Positions 9,169 through 18,515 of a stretch of 64,000 nt of DNA are shown one piece after another. The DNA comes from Candidatus Cryptobacteroides intestinavium (GTDB lineage Bacteria; Bacteroidota; Bacteroidia; Bacteroidales; UBA932). Positions within the stretch are counted from its first letter, which is position 1. Every line of letters begins with the position of its first letter. The DNA lies in contig JADIMI010000011.1 of the NCBI GenBank assembly GCA_017694845.1, positions 1 to 64,000 on the forward strand. Direction: 5' to 3'. The notes beneath the pieces are model-generated. The model ran no database searches. It was not told the origin of the DNA and saw only the letters and a list, made by a program, of their open reading frames with translations. The translations under genes and the position numbers were made by a program.

Positions 9169-10110
9169 ATGAAAACAACAGGAAAGAACATATTGTTGCT
9201 TCTGGCTCTGCTCACCGCTCCGATGGTTGCAGCAGAGGCCCAGGAAAGCGTTGCCATGCCATTTGTAGACAACGCGCTGAATCCGAGGTCTGCTGCTATG
9301 GGAGGTATCTCCGCCGGCCTGTCATCTGATGCGTATGCACAGTTCGGGAACATTGCGGCCATACCGTTTTCTTCAGACAATCTCGCTGCGGGAGTCACCT
9401 ACAACAGCTGGCAGCCGACAGCTGCCGGGATCAATGCCGGTGTCGCAGGCGCTGCATACAGGCTCGGCCGTTTCGGCATTTCTTTCGGTGCCTCGGCTGC
9501 CATCAACCAGTCATACGAAGGTGTCTCCGAGACAGGAGTGTCTCTCGGCAAGTTCACCCCGATAGACTGGCAGGTAGGCGCCGGAGTGTCATATCTCATT
9601 ACGGATTCGTTCTCCGCCGGTATCGGTCTCAACTATGCATCGAGCGTCACATCCGCCTATTACAAGGATCTCAATACTTTCTATGCGGATATTCAGCTGA
9701 TGTATGTGATACGTCAGTTCCGCATCTCACTGTCAGGGAACAACCTCGGTCTTCCGGTATCCTCAGCTTCCGGCACGAAGTTCAATCTCCCGATGAATGC
9801 GGCCCTTGCCGTGTCATACGGGAATGTCTGGGGAAGGCACGGACTTGAGGCAGGAGTGGAAGGCAAGGCCTATTTCGGAGGCCCTTCCGCCATGGGATGC
9901 ACTGTCGGTGCAGAGTATGAATACGATTCGCTCATAGCGGTGCGTGCCGGCTATCACTACGGTTCAGAGAAGAACGGGCTTCCATCATTTGCCTCTGTCG
10001 GTCTTGGAGCGCATGTCTTCGGAGTGAATCTGGATGTAGCCTATCTGATCGCGGCAGGGAATTCTCCGCTCAGGAACACATTCTCTGTCGGAGTCGGCTA
10101 TTCTTTCTGA
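9169..10110 (+). CDS. PorV/PorQ-family outer-membrane beta-barrel
   Basis: 313 residues with a signal peptide (LLLLALLTAPMVAAEAQ) followed by the family-typical N-terminus NPRSAAMGGISAGLSSDAYA and repeated glycine-rich amphipathic strands of a FadL-like barrel, ending in GVGYSF. In the T9SS the PorV protein is the outer-membrane shuttle that binds cargo sorting domains. Here the gene lies 12 bases behind an S8 protease with exactly such a domain, which points to a dedicated partner; that pairing is inference. At 313 residues it is shorter than canonical PorV (about 390) and nearer PorQ in size, so it may instead be an uncharacterised member of the family. Confidence 0.82.
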   Translation: MKTTGKNILLLLALLTAPMVAAEAQESVAMPFVDNALNPRSAAMGGISAGLSSDAYAQFGNIAAIPFSSDNLAAGVTYNSWQPTAAGINAGVAGAAYRLGRFGISFGASAAINQSYEGVSETGVSLGKFTPIDWQVGAGVSYLITDSFSAGIGLNYASSVTSAYYKDLNTFYADIQLMYVIRQFRISLSGNNLGLPVSSASGTKFNLPMNAALAVSYGNVWGRHGLEAGVEGKAYFGGPSAMGCTVGAEYEYDSLIAVRAGYHYGSEKNGLPSFASVGLGAHVFGVNLDVAYLIAAGNSPLRNTFSVGVGYSF

Positions 10111-10168
10111 TGCAGGCCTGTGAAGGTCATTATGTTTAATCTTAGCAAGCGTGTAGCTTCCGAACAGA

Positions 10169-13100
10169 ATGAAGATATATAAGATTTTTTTGATATTCGC
10201 TCTTGCGCTGTCATCAGTCCTGGCTTACGGTCAGGATGTGATGACGGTGACAGGAACGGTCACGGATTCTTCCAACGGCCTTCCGGTGCCGTTTGCCTCG
10301 ATACAGCTCAAGGATACAATGACCGGAGCAAGTACGGACGGGGATGGAAAGTTCTCGCTGGATGTCCCTTCCGATGGAGTCCTGATATTTTCTTCGATTG
10401 GATATGTGACTGTAGAGATCCCGGTTTCGGGGATGGGGGTGCTGGATGTCCGGCTGGCCCCGGATACTGAGATGCTCGAGGAGACGATAGTGGTGGCATA
10501 CGGTACGGCCACAAGGTCTTCCTTTACGGGATCTGCATCAGCGGTCGATTCCGACAAGCTGGCTGAGAGGGCCGTCGCGAATGTGACCGGAGCCCTTTCG
10601 GGACAGATGTCAGGTGTGCAGGTGATACAGTCGAGCGGAAAGCCGGGCTCCGGCGCGACCATCCGTATCCGTGGTATGGGATCCATATCGGCTTCCAACA
10701 ATCCTCTCTATATACTTGACGGTGTGCCGTATGATGGCGCCATAGAGAATATCAATCCCGCCGACATCGAGTCGATGACCGTCCTCAAGGACGCGGCTGC
10801 AAATGCGATCTACGGAGCGAGGGGTGCCAACGGTGTGATCCTTATCACCACCAAGAAAGGCAAGACTGGCGAGGCGAAGGTAACCGTAGATGCCAAATGG
10901 GGTTCCAACAGGAGGATGGTGCCGAACTACAGGGTCATCGAGAGCCCGGGACAGTATTACGAACTGATGTACAGGTCTCTGTACAATTCGCAGGTCTATG
11001 CGGGAGCTACATCTTCTGATGCCTACAGGTATGCAGACAACACCCTGCTCAATACTTCCAACGGCGGACTGGGCTACCAGGTGTTCACCGTTCCGGCCGG
11101 AGAGAAGCTCATAGGAACCAACTTCAGGCTCAATCCGAATGCGACCCTCGGATATACGGACGGTGAGTATTACTATACTCCGGATAACTGGTATGATGAG
11201 ATTTTCGGGAAGGGCAACCTCCGTCAGGAGTACAATGCCACAGTATCCGGAAGTACGGAGAAACTGAACTATTATGCCAGCTTCGGATATCTTGATGACA
11301 ACGGTATCATCAGCAATTCGGGATTCACCCGCTACAGCGGAAGGGGAAAGGTGGACTACCAGGCGAAGAAATGGCTCCGCGTCGGTACGAATATGAGCTA
11401 TAGCCAGGCTACATATTACGGTGATGCCGATGAATCCGCCAATTCGACTCTGAACCTTTTCTATGCAGCCAATATGGTGGCGCCTATCTACCCTATGTTC
11501 GTACGTGATGCCGACGGCAATATCCTGTACGAGTCGGCCACCGGCACGCGTCTGTATGACAACGGAGCCAACTCCACCAATGCACAGAGGCCGTTTATGG
11601 GCAACTCCCGTGCAGGTGCGGTGATCGAGAATGACCGGTCCACGGACATCAACTCGACATTCAACGGACAGTGGTATGCGCATATCACCCCGATAGAGGG
11701 ACTTACGCTGAGCGTGAACTACTCCCTCACGGAGTCCAACGACAGGGTGAACTATCTTGCAAGCCGCTGGGGCAGCAGCAACGAGGAATTCGATGGAGTG
11801 GCTACTGTCACCCACCAGAGGATTTCCGGTATCAACTGCCAGTATCTTGCAACTTACAAGACCCAGATCAAGAACCACAATATCGAGGCTCTGGTGGGAT
11901 ATGAGCAGTACAGGCTCAAGATACAGATGATGAACGGCACCAACGACCATCTCTATAATCCGTTTATCGGGGAGCTTGGCAATGCCGGCGGTGTCACCAA
12001 CAGGAACGTCTCTTCATATACCAACAACTATATGACAGAAGGTATCCTCTCCAGGGTGCAGTACAGCTATGGTGACAAGTATTTCCTGAGTGCATCCTAT
12101 AGAAGGGATGGATCATCGAGGTTCGCGCCGGGTCACAGGTGGGGAGATTTCGGAAGTATCGGCGGTGCGTGGCTGATCTCCGATGAGAACTTCATGGCAG
12201 GGACGAGAGACTGGCTGGATATGCTCAAGTTCAAGGCCAGCTGGGGTGTGCAGGGAAATGACAACCTGCTGTATTCAAGCGGAGCTTCCAACTACCAGCC
12301 GTATACAGACCAGTATACAGTATCGTATTCGGAGACGACAGGCGAATACTCCAAGACCATGAGCTACAAGGGTAACGTGGACATTACATGGGAGACATCC
12401 TATGCTTTCAACACCGGTTTCGATTTCTCTTTCTTCGGTGACAGGCTGGGCGGTACTGTGGAGTATTTCAACCGTACGACTGTCGACCTGCTCTATAACA
12501 AGAGTGTGCCGAGCTCTTCGGGAATCACTGCAGGATATATCCCTACCAATGTGGGCAGTATCCTGAACCAGGGTCTGGAACTGGATCTGTACGGCACCCT
12601 CATTTCCACGAGCAATTTCAACTGGACAGTCAATTTCAACCTTACCCACGTGGACAACAGGATACTTGAACTGGATGATGATGTCAAGGATACGGGCATA
12701 AGGAGCTCTTCCTCTATCCTCAAGATAGGCGGTTCCATGTATCAGGCATATTACAGGAAATATGCAGGCGTGGATCCGGACACAGGCCAGGCTCTGTACT
12801 ATATGGATCCGGACAACGGTGACTGGAGCACTACAACGGACTACAACCTCGCAGCGCTTGCAGACTGCGGCGACACAATGGCAAAGGTCTACGGAGGATT
12901 CGGGACCACGCTGAATTTCTACGGATTCGATGTCTCCGCCCAGTTCTCCTACCAGCTCGGGGGCCGTCTGTATGATGGTACATATCAGAACCTGATGCAT
13001 TCAGGCTGCTCGCAGATGGCTGGTACCAACTGGCACGAGGATATCCTGAATTCCTGGTCTCCGTCCAATCCTGATACGAATATTCCACGTCTCGATGCTT

Positions 13101-13387
13101 CCGACAATACATACGAAAGCGACAGCGACAGGTTCCTTACAAGTTCGAACTATCTGAGCATCAATAATGTCACTGTCGGCTATACCTTCCCTGAAAACTG
13201 GGTGAAGAAGCTTCATATAGCAAGTGTCAGGGTCTATGCAACCGGGGACAACCTCTGGGTGTTCTCTGCCCGCAGGGGTCTTGACCCGAGGATGAGTTTC
13301 GGTGCGACAGGCGGGTCCAACGGCAACGGTAACTTTACCTATTCCGCTATGCGCAGCATATCAGGAGGTATAACTATCACTTTTTAA
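10169..13387 (+). CDS. SusC/RagA-family TonB-dependent transporter
   Basis: 1072 residues. Signal peptide (IFALALSSVLAYGQ), then a carboxypeptidase D regulatory-like domain (TVTGTVTDSSNGLPVPFASI, about 24-105), a TonB-box-like region (EETIVVAYGTAT), the plug domain (about 115-235, with IRIRGMGSISASNNPLYILD and DAAANAIYGARGANGVIL) and a long barrel to the C-terminus (GGITITF). Family knowledge: SusC-like proteins import oligomers with a SusD lid, powered by TonB. The partner susD-like gene starts 3 bases after the stop. The surrounding genes are proteases and no glycoside hydrolase is present, so peptides (as for RagAB) are the likely substrate; that is inference. A 58-base gap precedes it without a recognisable -7 box. 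Confidence 0.97.
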   Translation: MKIYKIFLIFALALSSVLAYGQDVMTVTGTVTDSSNGLPVPFASIQLKDTMTGASTDGDGKFSLDVPSDGVLIFSSIGYVTVEIPVSGMGVLDVRLAPDTEMLEETIVVAYGTATRSSFTGSASAVDSDKLAERAVANVTGALSGQMSGVQVIQSSGKPGSGATIRIRGMGSISASNNPLYILDGVPYDGAIENINPADIESMTVLKDAAANAIYGARGANGVILITTKKGKTGEAKVTVDAKWGSNRRMVPNYRVIESPGQYYELMYRSLYNSQVYAGATSSDAYRYADNTLLNTSNGGLGYQVFTVPAGEKLIGTNFRLNPNATLGYTDGEYYYTPDNWYDEIFGKGNLRQEYNATVSGSTEKLNYYASFGYLDDNGIISNSGFTRYSGRGKVDYQAKKWLRVGTNMSYSQATYYGDADESANSTLNLFYAANMVAPIYPMFVRDADGNILYESATGTRLYDNGANSTNAQRPFMGNSRAGAVIENDRSTDINSTFNGQWYAHITPIEGLTLSVNYSLTESNDRVNYLASRWGSSNEEFDGVATVTHQRISGINCQYLATYKTQIKNHNIEALVGYEQYRLKIQMMNGTNDHLYNPFIGELGNAGGVTNRNVSSYTNNYMTEGILSRVQYSYGDKYFLSASYRRDGSSRFAPGHRWGDFGSIGGAWLISDENFMAGTRDWLDMLKFKASWGVQGNDNLLYSSGASNYQPYTDQYTVSYSETTGEYSKTMSYKGNVDITWETSYAFNTGFDFSFFGDRLGGTVEYFNRTTVDLLYNKSVPSSSGITAGYIPTNVGSILNQGLELDLYGTLISTSNFNWTVNFNLTHVDNRILELDDDVKDTGIRSSSSILKIGGSMYQAYYRKYAGVDPDTGQALYYMDPDNGDWSTTTDYNLAALADCGDTMAKVYGGFGTTLNFYGFDVSAQFSYQLGGRLYDGTYQNLMHSGCSQMAGTNWHEDILNSWSPSNPDTNIPRLDASDNTYESDSDRFLTSSNYLSINNVTVGYTFPENWVKKLHIASVRVYATGDNLWVFSARRGLDPRMSFGATGGSNGNGNFTYSAMRSISGGITITF

Positions 13388-13390
13388 AGA

Positions 13391-15040
13391 ATGGAGAAAA
13401 TGAAAATAAGCAAGATATCTCTGGTGGCAGCCGTCCTGGCGACAGTTTCCTGTTCCAAGATGAATGAAATGGATCCGGAAGGCTTTGCCATCACGACTGA
13501 TCAGGTTACGGATGCCGTGACGGCGATTCCGGACAGGGCGGATGCCGATCTCGCTGGTGTGTATTCCTTTACGGCAAAGGCTATGAGTACATACAACAAC
13601 GGAACCATCCATAATGACTTCGGTTATCCGGCGGTATGTATGTTCCAGGACTGCAACGGTCCCGATATGGTCTGCGACAACAGCAACTACAACTGGTTTA
13701 CAAGCAGCTACGACTATTCGGACAGAAACGATAACTATATCGTATGCTATATCCGCTATTCATTCTTCTACAATCAGATCGCGCTCTGCAATTCAGTGCT
13801 GTCAGGATTCGAAGGGGTGGATATGGACAATGCCTCCGCCGAACAGCGTCATTCCGTAGGCCAGGCTCTGGCTGTCAGGGCGTTCGACTATCTCGGACTG
13901 GCACCGTACTATGCTTTCAGGTATCAGGACAACCAAGATGCACTGTGCGTCCCTATCCTGGATATCAATACAGATTATATGAATAACCCGAGGGCTACGG
14001 TGCGGGACATATACGACATTATCATAGGTGACCTTACAAAGGCGATAGACTATCTCGCCGATTACAGCCGTCCTGACAAGACAAGGGTGGACCAGAATGT
14101 GGCATACGGTCTCAGGGCGAGGGCGTATCTCAATATGGGAATGTTCGAGGAGGCAGCTGCGGATGCAGAGAAGGCTCTCGAAGGCTATACTCCATATACG
14201 AGGGATGAGGTCGGCACGCCGGCGTTCTGCAATATCAATGACCACAGCTGGATATGGGGGTCTCTGATAGAGTCCGATGATGCGGCCGGATACGCAAGCT
14301 GGCCATCGCATCTGAGTTCTTTTACAGGTGCAGGATATACAGCCATATCCGGTATGTACAAGCGTATCAGCACTATGCTCTATGACCTGATCCCGTCTAC
14401 TGATGTCCGCAAGGGCTGGTGGGTGAACGAGTCCCTGGACTCTCCTCTGCTCTCCACGATAGAGTGGAACGGCAGGACCGGCCGTGCGATATCGACGATG
14501 ACTATCCCGAATGTCAAGGTGGCGTTCAAGGAGTACACGACAGTGAAGTTCGGCCAGAAGCAGGGTATAGGAAGTACCGACAATGCAAGCGACTGGTGCA
14601 TAATGAGGGCCGAGGAGATGATCCTCATCCGTGCCGAGGGTCTGGCTATGAGCGGGAACGAGGGCCAGGCAAAGACGCTTCTCGAGGAGTTTGTCAAGAC
14701 CTACCGTGACCCTTCGTATGTATGCGAGGCATCTTCCGCCGAGGATCTCCAGGATGAGATATGGAAGCAGCGCAGGATCGAGCTCTGGGGCGAGGGCTTC
14801 TCTATGTCGGATATAATGAGGCTCGCCAAACCGATGGTGAGGACACATGGCAGCTCCACAGTCACCAACTGGCCGGCGGCATTCGCTTTCAATATCGATT
14901 CGGATGACCCTTATCTCCTTCTCCGGTTCCCTCAGAGAGAGACGAACTCCAACAAGGCCATTCCTGCCTCAGCCAACAAATCAGGGGAACCTCCTGTATC
15001 GGGAGACAACCCTGACCTCAGGGATGGAGTCACAGACTGA
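13391..15040 (+). CDS. SusD/RagB-family nutrient-binding lipoprotein
   Basis: 549 residues, lipoprotein signal ISLVAAVLATVSC. It has SusD-type helices including FFYNQIALCNSVL, QRHSVGQALAVRAFDYLGLA and YGLRARAYLNMGMFEEAAAD, and the C-terminal part with DEIWKQRRIELWGEGFSMSDIMRL and a terminal FPQRETNSN motif, all usual for RagB/SusD proteins. It would form the hinged lid on the SusC-like barrel encoded 3 bases upstream. The ATG at 13400 (MKISKIS) is an alternative start that shortens the protein by 3 residues. Translational coupling with the transporter is likely from the spacing. Confidence 0.96.
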   Translation: MEKMKISKISLVAAVLATVSCSKMNEMDPEGFAITTDQVTDAVTAIPDRADADLAGVYSFTAKAMSTYNNGTIHNDFGYPAVCMFQDCNGPDMVCDNSNYNWFTSSYDYSDRNDNYIVCYIRYSFFYNQIALCNSVLSGFEGVDMDNASAEQRHSVGQALAVRAFDYLGLAPYYAFRYQDNQDALCVPILDINTDYMNNPRATVRDIYDIIIGDLTKAIDYLADYSRPDKTRVDQNVAYGLRARAYLNMGMFEEAAADAEKALEGYTPYTRDEVGTPAFCNINDHSWIWGSLIESDDAAGYASWPSHLSSFTGAGYTAISGMYKRISTMLYDLIPSTDVRKGWWVNESLDSPLLSTIEWNGRTGRAISTMTIPNVKVAFKEYTTVKFGQKQGIGSTDNASDWCIMRAEEMILIRAEGLAMSGNEGQAKTLLEEFVKTYRDPSYVCEASSAEDLQDEIWKQRRIELWGEGFSMSDIMRLAKPMVRTHGSSTVTNWPAAFAFNIDSDDPYLLLRFPQRETNSNKAIPASANKSGEPPVSGDNPDLRDGVTD

Positions 15041-15059
15041 CGTAAATTGAAGACAGACA

Positions 15060-15917
15060 ATGAAGAAGATGAATTTCAACAGATATATTCTTTATCTGGG
15101 CATGGCAGCCCTTCTTCCCGTATCGTGCAATGACGGGAAGTACAGCCCCGGGGATGAGTCCAACTATCTGGGGGTGAATGTCTATTTCGAGGAGGCGGAG
15201 CCGTATCAGTCTCTCCCTCTCGATGCAAACGAGATCACTTTCATCCTTGAACGGGATGATGCTCCCAGGGAGGATGAGAATGTGCCGCTGCATTTCGACT
15301 GCGCATTCCCGGACGCGTTTGAAGTCCCTGAGTCGGCCTTTTTCCCGCGCGGTGTGCTGACATCGGAAGTGACGGTGTATTTCACCGAGAGCATGCAGGA
15401 CTTCAAGGAGTACAGGCTCTCTCTGTATGTGGATGAAGCCTATACCCAGCAGTATATAGAGCAGACAACCTATCCGAGGGTGGATGTGACGATAGTCAGG
15501 GAGGACTATGAGGTGCAGCGTACCGGAAGGTATACATGCGGAGGTCCGATGATGGATCTGATCGACTGGGGTGTCGATGGCTCAGGGGAACCTGTCACCT
15601 CCCGTACAGTGGAACTGGAGTATTCCCGTACTCTGGATGCATACAGGATAGATCCGTGGGGACACGGTAAATACATCGGCTTCACCCTTGATGAAGACAA
15701 CGAGAAGAACGGGATCATCCCGCTTGTGCTGGATGCAAGGATCTATGTGACCGGGGATATGTATTATTCCACGGAAGATGGAGCAGAGGTCGAGGTGCTG
15801 GCTACGGTATCAGGCGAGCCTACGTTCAACAGCAACAGAAGGACCTATACCTTCCCGTTCACTTACGGCTATTCAGGCAAGGATGCCGGAGACAACAATG
15901 ATACATTCACTTACTAA
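15060..15917 (+). CDS. DUF4843-like lipoprotein downstream of SusD
   Basis: 285 residues with a lipoprotein signal (LGMAALLPVSC). After the cysteine comes NVYFEE and then beta-rich sequence with VPLHFDCAFPDAFEVPESAF, SEVTVYFTESM and EYRLSLYVDEAYT. This matches the layout of DUF4843-type proteins, which commonly lie directly behind RagAB/SusCD pairs; assignment is by pattern and position only. It starts 19 bases after the susD-like stop and ends 12 bases before the second protease gene. Probably a surface accessory lipoprotein of the transport complex. Confidence 0.7.
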   Translation: MKKMNFNRYILYLGMAALLPVSCNDGKYSPGDESNYLGVNVYFEEAEPYQSLPLDANEITFILERDDAPREDENVPLHFDCAFPDAFEVPESAFFPRGVLTSEVTVYFTESMQDFKEYRLSLYVDEAYTQQYIEQTTYPRVDVTIVREDYEVQRTGRYTCGGPMMDLIDWGVDGSGEPVTSRTVELEYSRTLDAYRIDPWGHGKYIGFTLDEDNEKNGIIPLVLDARIYVTGDMYYSTEDGAEVEVLATVSGEPTFNSNRRTYTFPFTYGYSGKDAGDNNDTFTY

Positions 15918-15929
15918 TTTGCGACTGGT

Positions 15930-17966
15930 ATGAGGAGTTACAGAATGATATCCGCTGCAATGTCAGGAATGCTTGTCCTGGCTGTATCCTGCAGCATAGA
16001 TCCTATAGGCGGATCTGCCGGGGTGGATGTTCCGGAGGTCCCATCCAAGATAATCAACAGACAGAATGACCCTGTCCAGGGTTCCCTGATAGTGCGTCTG
16101 GCCGATCTTTCACAGTATTTCAGCCTTGAGCAGAGACTCGGCGAGTCCGGGATAGAGATGAAGCCGGTATTCAAGGGGCTTGAAGCTCCGGCGACCAAGG
16201 CCGGCACTCCGGAGGCTGAGCTTGCCTGCTGGTATGAACTGAAATTCAGCGAATCGGCGGATCTCGACAGCCTTGCGTCCGTGGTCGCAGGGTACGAGGA
16301 AGTCGGCAGGGTACAGTTCAACAACAGGTTGAAGATAGCATCCGACGGACGGTCCTATCCTGTCGTGAAGCCGTTGACTAAGGTCGGGGCTTCCGGTCCG
16401 TTCAACGATCCGGAGCTGGCCAGACAGTGGCATTACAAGAACGATGGCAGCGAGGACTATGCCCCAACGGCGGTCCGCGGTGCGGACATAAACGTCGAGG
16501 ATGCCTGGAGACTCGAGACAGGACGTCCGGAAGTGGTTGTCGCGATAATCGACCTTGGTGTCCAGTACGACCATCCTGACCTCGCCCAGAATATGTGGGT
16601 CAACACCGCAGAACTGAACGGGACTCCAGGAGTGGATGATGATGGCAACGGATATACAGATGACATTTACGGATTTAACTTCGTTAATTATACCGGCGAG
16701 ATAGACTGGGGATCGGATGGCAATAACGGCCACGGTACGCATGTGGCGGGGACGGTCGCTGCAGTGAATAACAACGGTATCGGTGTCTGCGGCGTGGCAG
16801 GAGGAGACGGTTCACCGGAGAGCGGTGTGAGGATGATGTCTCTTCAGATATTCAACCAGGGCGGGTCAGCTCCGGAGACATTATGCGCTGAAGCCATACG
16901 ATATGCTGCAGACAACGGAGCCTGCATTATCCAGTGCTCCTGGGGTAACCAGAACAACTCCATCACAAGCGACGATGCCTTTGCTGCAGTAAATGTAGAG
17001 GCTGCGGCCATTCAATATTTCATTAACGGAGGTGAGAACGAACGGGGCAACTGCTCTGCCATGCCGGATGGCAATATCGCCATTTTCGCTGCCGGAAACG
17101 ACAGCTGGGACAGGGCTTCCTATCCAGGAGCCAGCAGGGACTGCATCTCTGTGACTTCTATCGCATCCGACAATCTGCCGGCCTACTACACCAACTATGG
17201 CCCTGGCTCCAATATAGCCGCACCGGGTGGTGAACTCTATACCGGAGGAGTGTTCGACAGCGAGACAGGCTGTGTCCTTTCCACTATGCCGACCGAGCCG
17301 ATCAACTATACCGAAGGCGGAGAGACCATACAGACCGTGACCGACTACGGCTATATGCAGGGTACATCGATGGCCTGTCCGCATGTGTCCGGAGTCGCGG
17401 CTCTCGGACTCTCGTACGCCCTCGATCTCGGTGTCACTTTGACCAGAGACCAGTTTACGGCGATGCTGCTTACTTCAGTGAACGATATCGACAGCCGCCT
17501 TTTCGGTACGAAAGAGACTCTGGTGACATCGGCGAGCGGGACAGCATCTATGGGAGACCTTCTGCTCTCTCCGTATATGGGGAATATGGGAACGGGAACC
17601 ATTGATGCCTGGAGGCTTCTGATGCAGATAGAAGGCACTCCTTGTCTCGTGGCGGAAGTCGGCCGTTCGCAGAGGATCAACCTCGACACTGTTTTCGGAG
17701 GCGGATCCGAGAATCTCACTTATTATGAGGATGTGACCATATCCGATGAGGACTATGAGGCTCTGGGGCTCCTTACCAAGCCAGTCATCAAAGGCGGCGC
17801 CCTCCTTATCCAGCCGGAGAAGGCGGGCTGTGCGAAGCTCACCATCAGGGCTATAGCCGGAGGTGATGTCGCCGGCGGCGGATCATCGATGGGCGGAATG
17901 CCTATATCCAAGCAGGTGTCCGTGATCGCAAGAGGAATAGGAAACGGTAACGGAGGATGGCTGTGA
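15930..17966 (+). CDS. S8 subtilisin-like protease lipoprotein
   Basis: 678 residues; lipobox signal MSGMLVLAVSC. A propeptide-like region runs to about residue 165, then a catalytic domain with Asp208 (AIIDLGVQYDHPDL), a DDDGNGYTDD calcium-like site, His268 (NGHGTHVAGTVAAVNNN), FAAGN and Ser480 (MQGTSMACPHVSGVAALG). It is clearly related to the protease at 6475, sharing the propeptide style and the same segments after the Asp and His motifs. Unlike that protein it has no T9SS tail. The last ~60 residues end in a glycine-rich sequence (GIGNGNGGWL). So the two proteases of the locus appear to use different routes: one T9SS cargo, one lipid-anchored. Confidence 0.92.
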   Translation: MRSYRMISAAMSGMLVLAVSCSIDPIGGSAGVDVPEVPSKIINRQNDPVQGSLIVRLADLSQYFSLEQRLGESGIEMKPVFKGLEAPATKAGTPEAELACWYELKFSESADLDSLASVVAGYEEVGRVQFNNRLKIASDGRSYPVVKPLTKVGASGPFNDPELARQWHYKNDGSEDYAPTAVRGADINVEDAWRLETGRPEVVVAIIDLGVQYDHPDLAQNMWVNTAELNGTPGVDDDGNGYTDDIYGFNFVNYTGEIDWGSDGNNGHGTHVAGTVAAVNNNGIGVCGVAGGDGSPESGVRMMSLQIFNQGGSAPETLCAEAIRYAADNGACIIQCSWGNQNNSITSDDAFAAVNVEAAAIQYFINGGENERGNCSAMPDGNIAIFAAGNDSWDRASYPGASRDCISVTSIASDNLPAYYTNYGPGSNIAAPGGELYTGGVFDSETGCVLSTMPTEPINYTEGGETIQTVTDYGYMQGTSMACPHVSGVAALGLSYALDLGVTLTRDQFTAMLLTSVNDIDSRLFGTKETLVTSASGTASMGDLLLSPYMGNMGTGTIDAWRLLMQIEGTPCLVAEVGRSQRINLDTVFGGGSENLTYYEDVTISDEDYEALGLLTKPVIKGGALLIQPEKAGCAKLTIRAIAGGDVAGGGSSMGGMPISKQVSVIARGIGNGNGGWL

Positions 17967-17995
17967 TCCTGTAACTGATTTATAGTTAGAAGAAA

Positions 17996-18469
17996 ATGAA
18001 AAGAATTATTTATATATTGGCAGCAGTGTTCCTTGCAGCAGGCTTTTCTTCCTGTTCTGGAACGAAAGATGCAGGAGTGGACATTTCGGGCCAGTGGCAT
18101 CTTGTAGAGACAGGAGACCTGATAGAAGGGCAGGGACTTGACATCGATGTGTATGCATCTTTCTCTTCCGGGACTTTTGCCCTGTATCAGAAAGTAGGTT
18201 CTGGTCTGGTACGTTATTGGTATTATGAAGGAAGCTATTCCGTGTCCGGTGACAATGTGCTTACCGGACGCTATTCGGATGGCACCAGGCTCGGCGGGAC
18301 AAGAGGTCTCGGGTATGCAGTGGATCTGTCCGGAAGCCAGCTCACCCTTACTTCTCTGGCATCAGGGGAGGTCAGTGTATATGAGCAGGCGGAGATCCCG
18401 GCTGATGTGATCGGGAATGCTGTCCCTCCGGTAAGGAGCGGGGATGCCGTTGCACTCCCGGTACTGTAA
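17996..18469 (+). CDS. Small lipocalin-like lipoprotein
   Basis: 157 residues; lipobox signal AAVFLAAGFSSC. The mature part begins ISGQWHLVE and continues with short beta strands (SSGTFALYQKVG, RYWYYEGSYSVSGDNVLTGRY), a pattern seen in lipocalin-like domains of Bacteroidota lipoproteins. The fold assignment is tentative. It lies between the second protease (29 bases upstream) and a larger lipoprotein (46 bases downstream), so it belongs to the protease/SusCD gene run. Function unknown. Confidence 0.72.
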   Translation: MKRIIYILAAVFLAAGFSSCSGTKDAGVDISGQWHLVETGDLIEGQGLDIDVYASFSSGTFALYQKVGSGLVRYWYYEGSYSVSGDNVLTGRYSDGTRLGGTRGLGYAVDLSGSQLTLTSLASGEVSVYEQAEIPADVIGNAVPPVRSGDAVALPVL

Positions 18470-18515
18470 TCCGGTCGGAGAAAATGGATGATTGATAATT
18501 TTAGTATAAAAGACG

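Noticed and set aside
10610..11950. Long open frame (446 codons) on the minus strand inside the SusC-like gene.
   Set aside because: Antisense shadow of a clear SusC plug and barrel region; no start signals or homology-like motifs.
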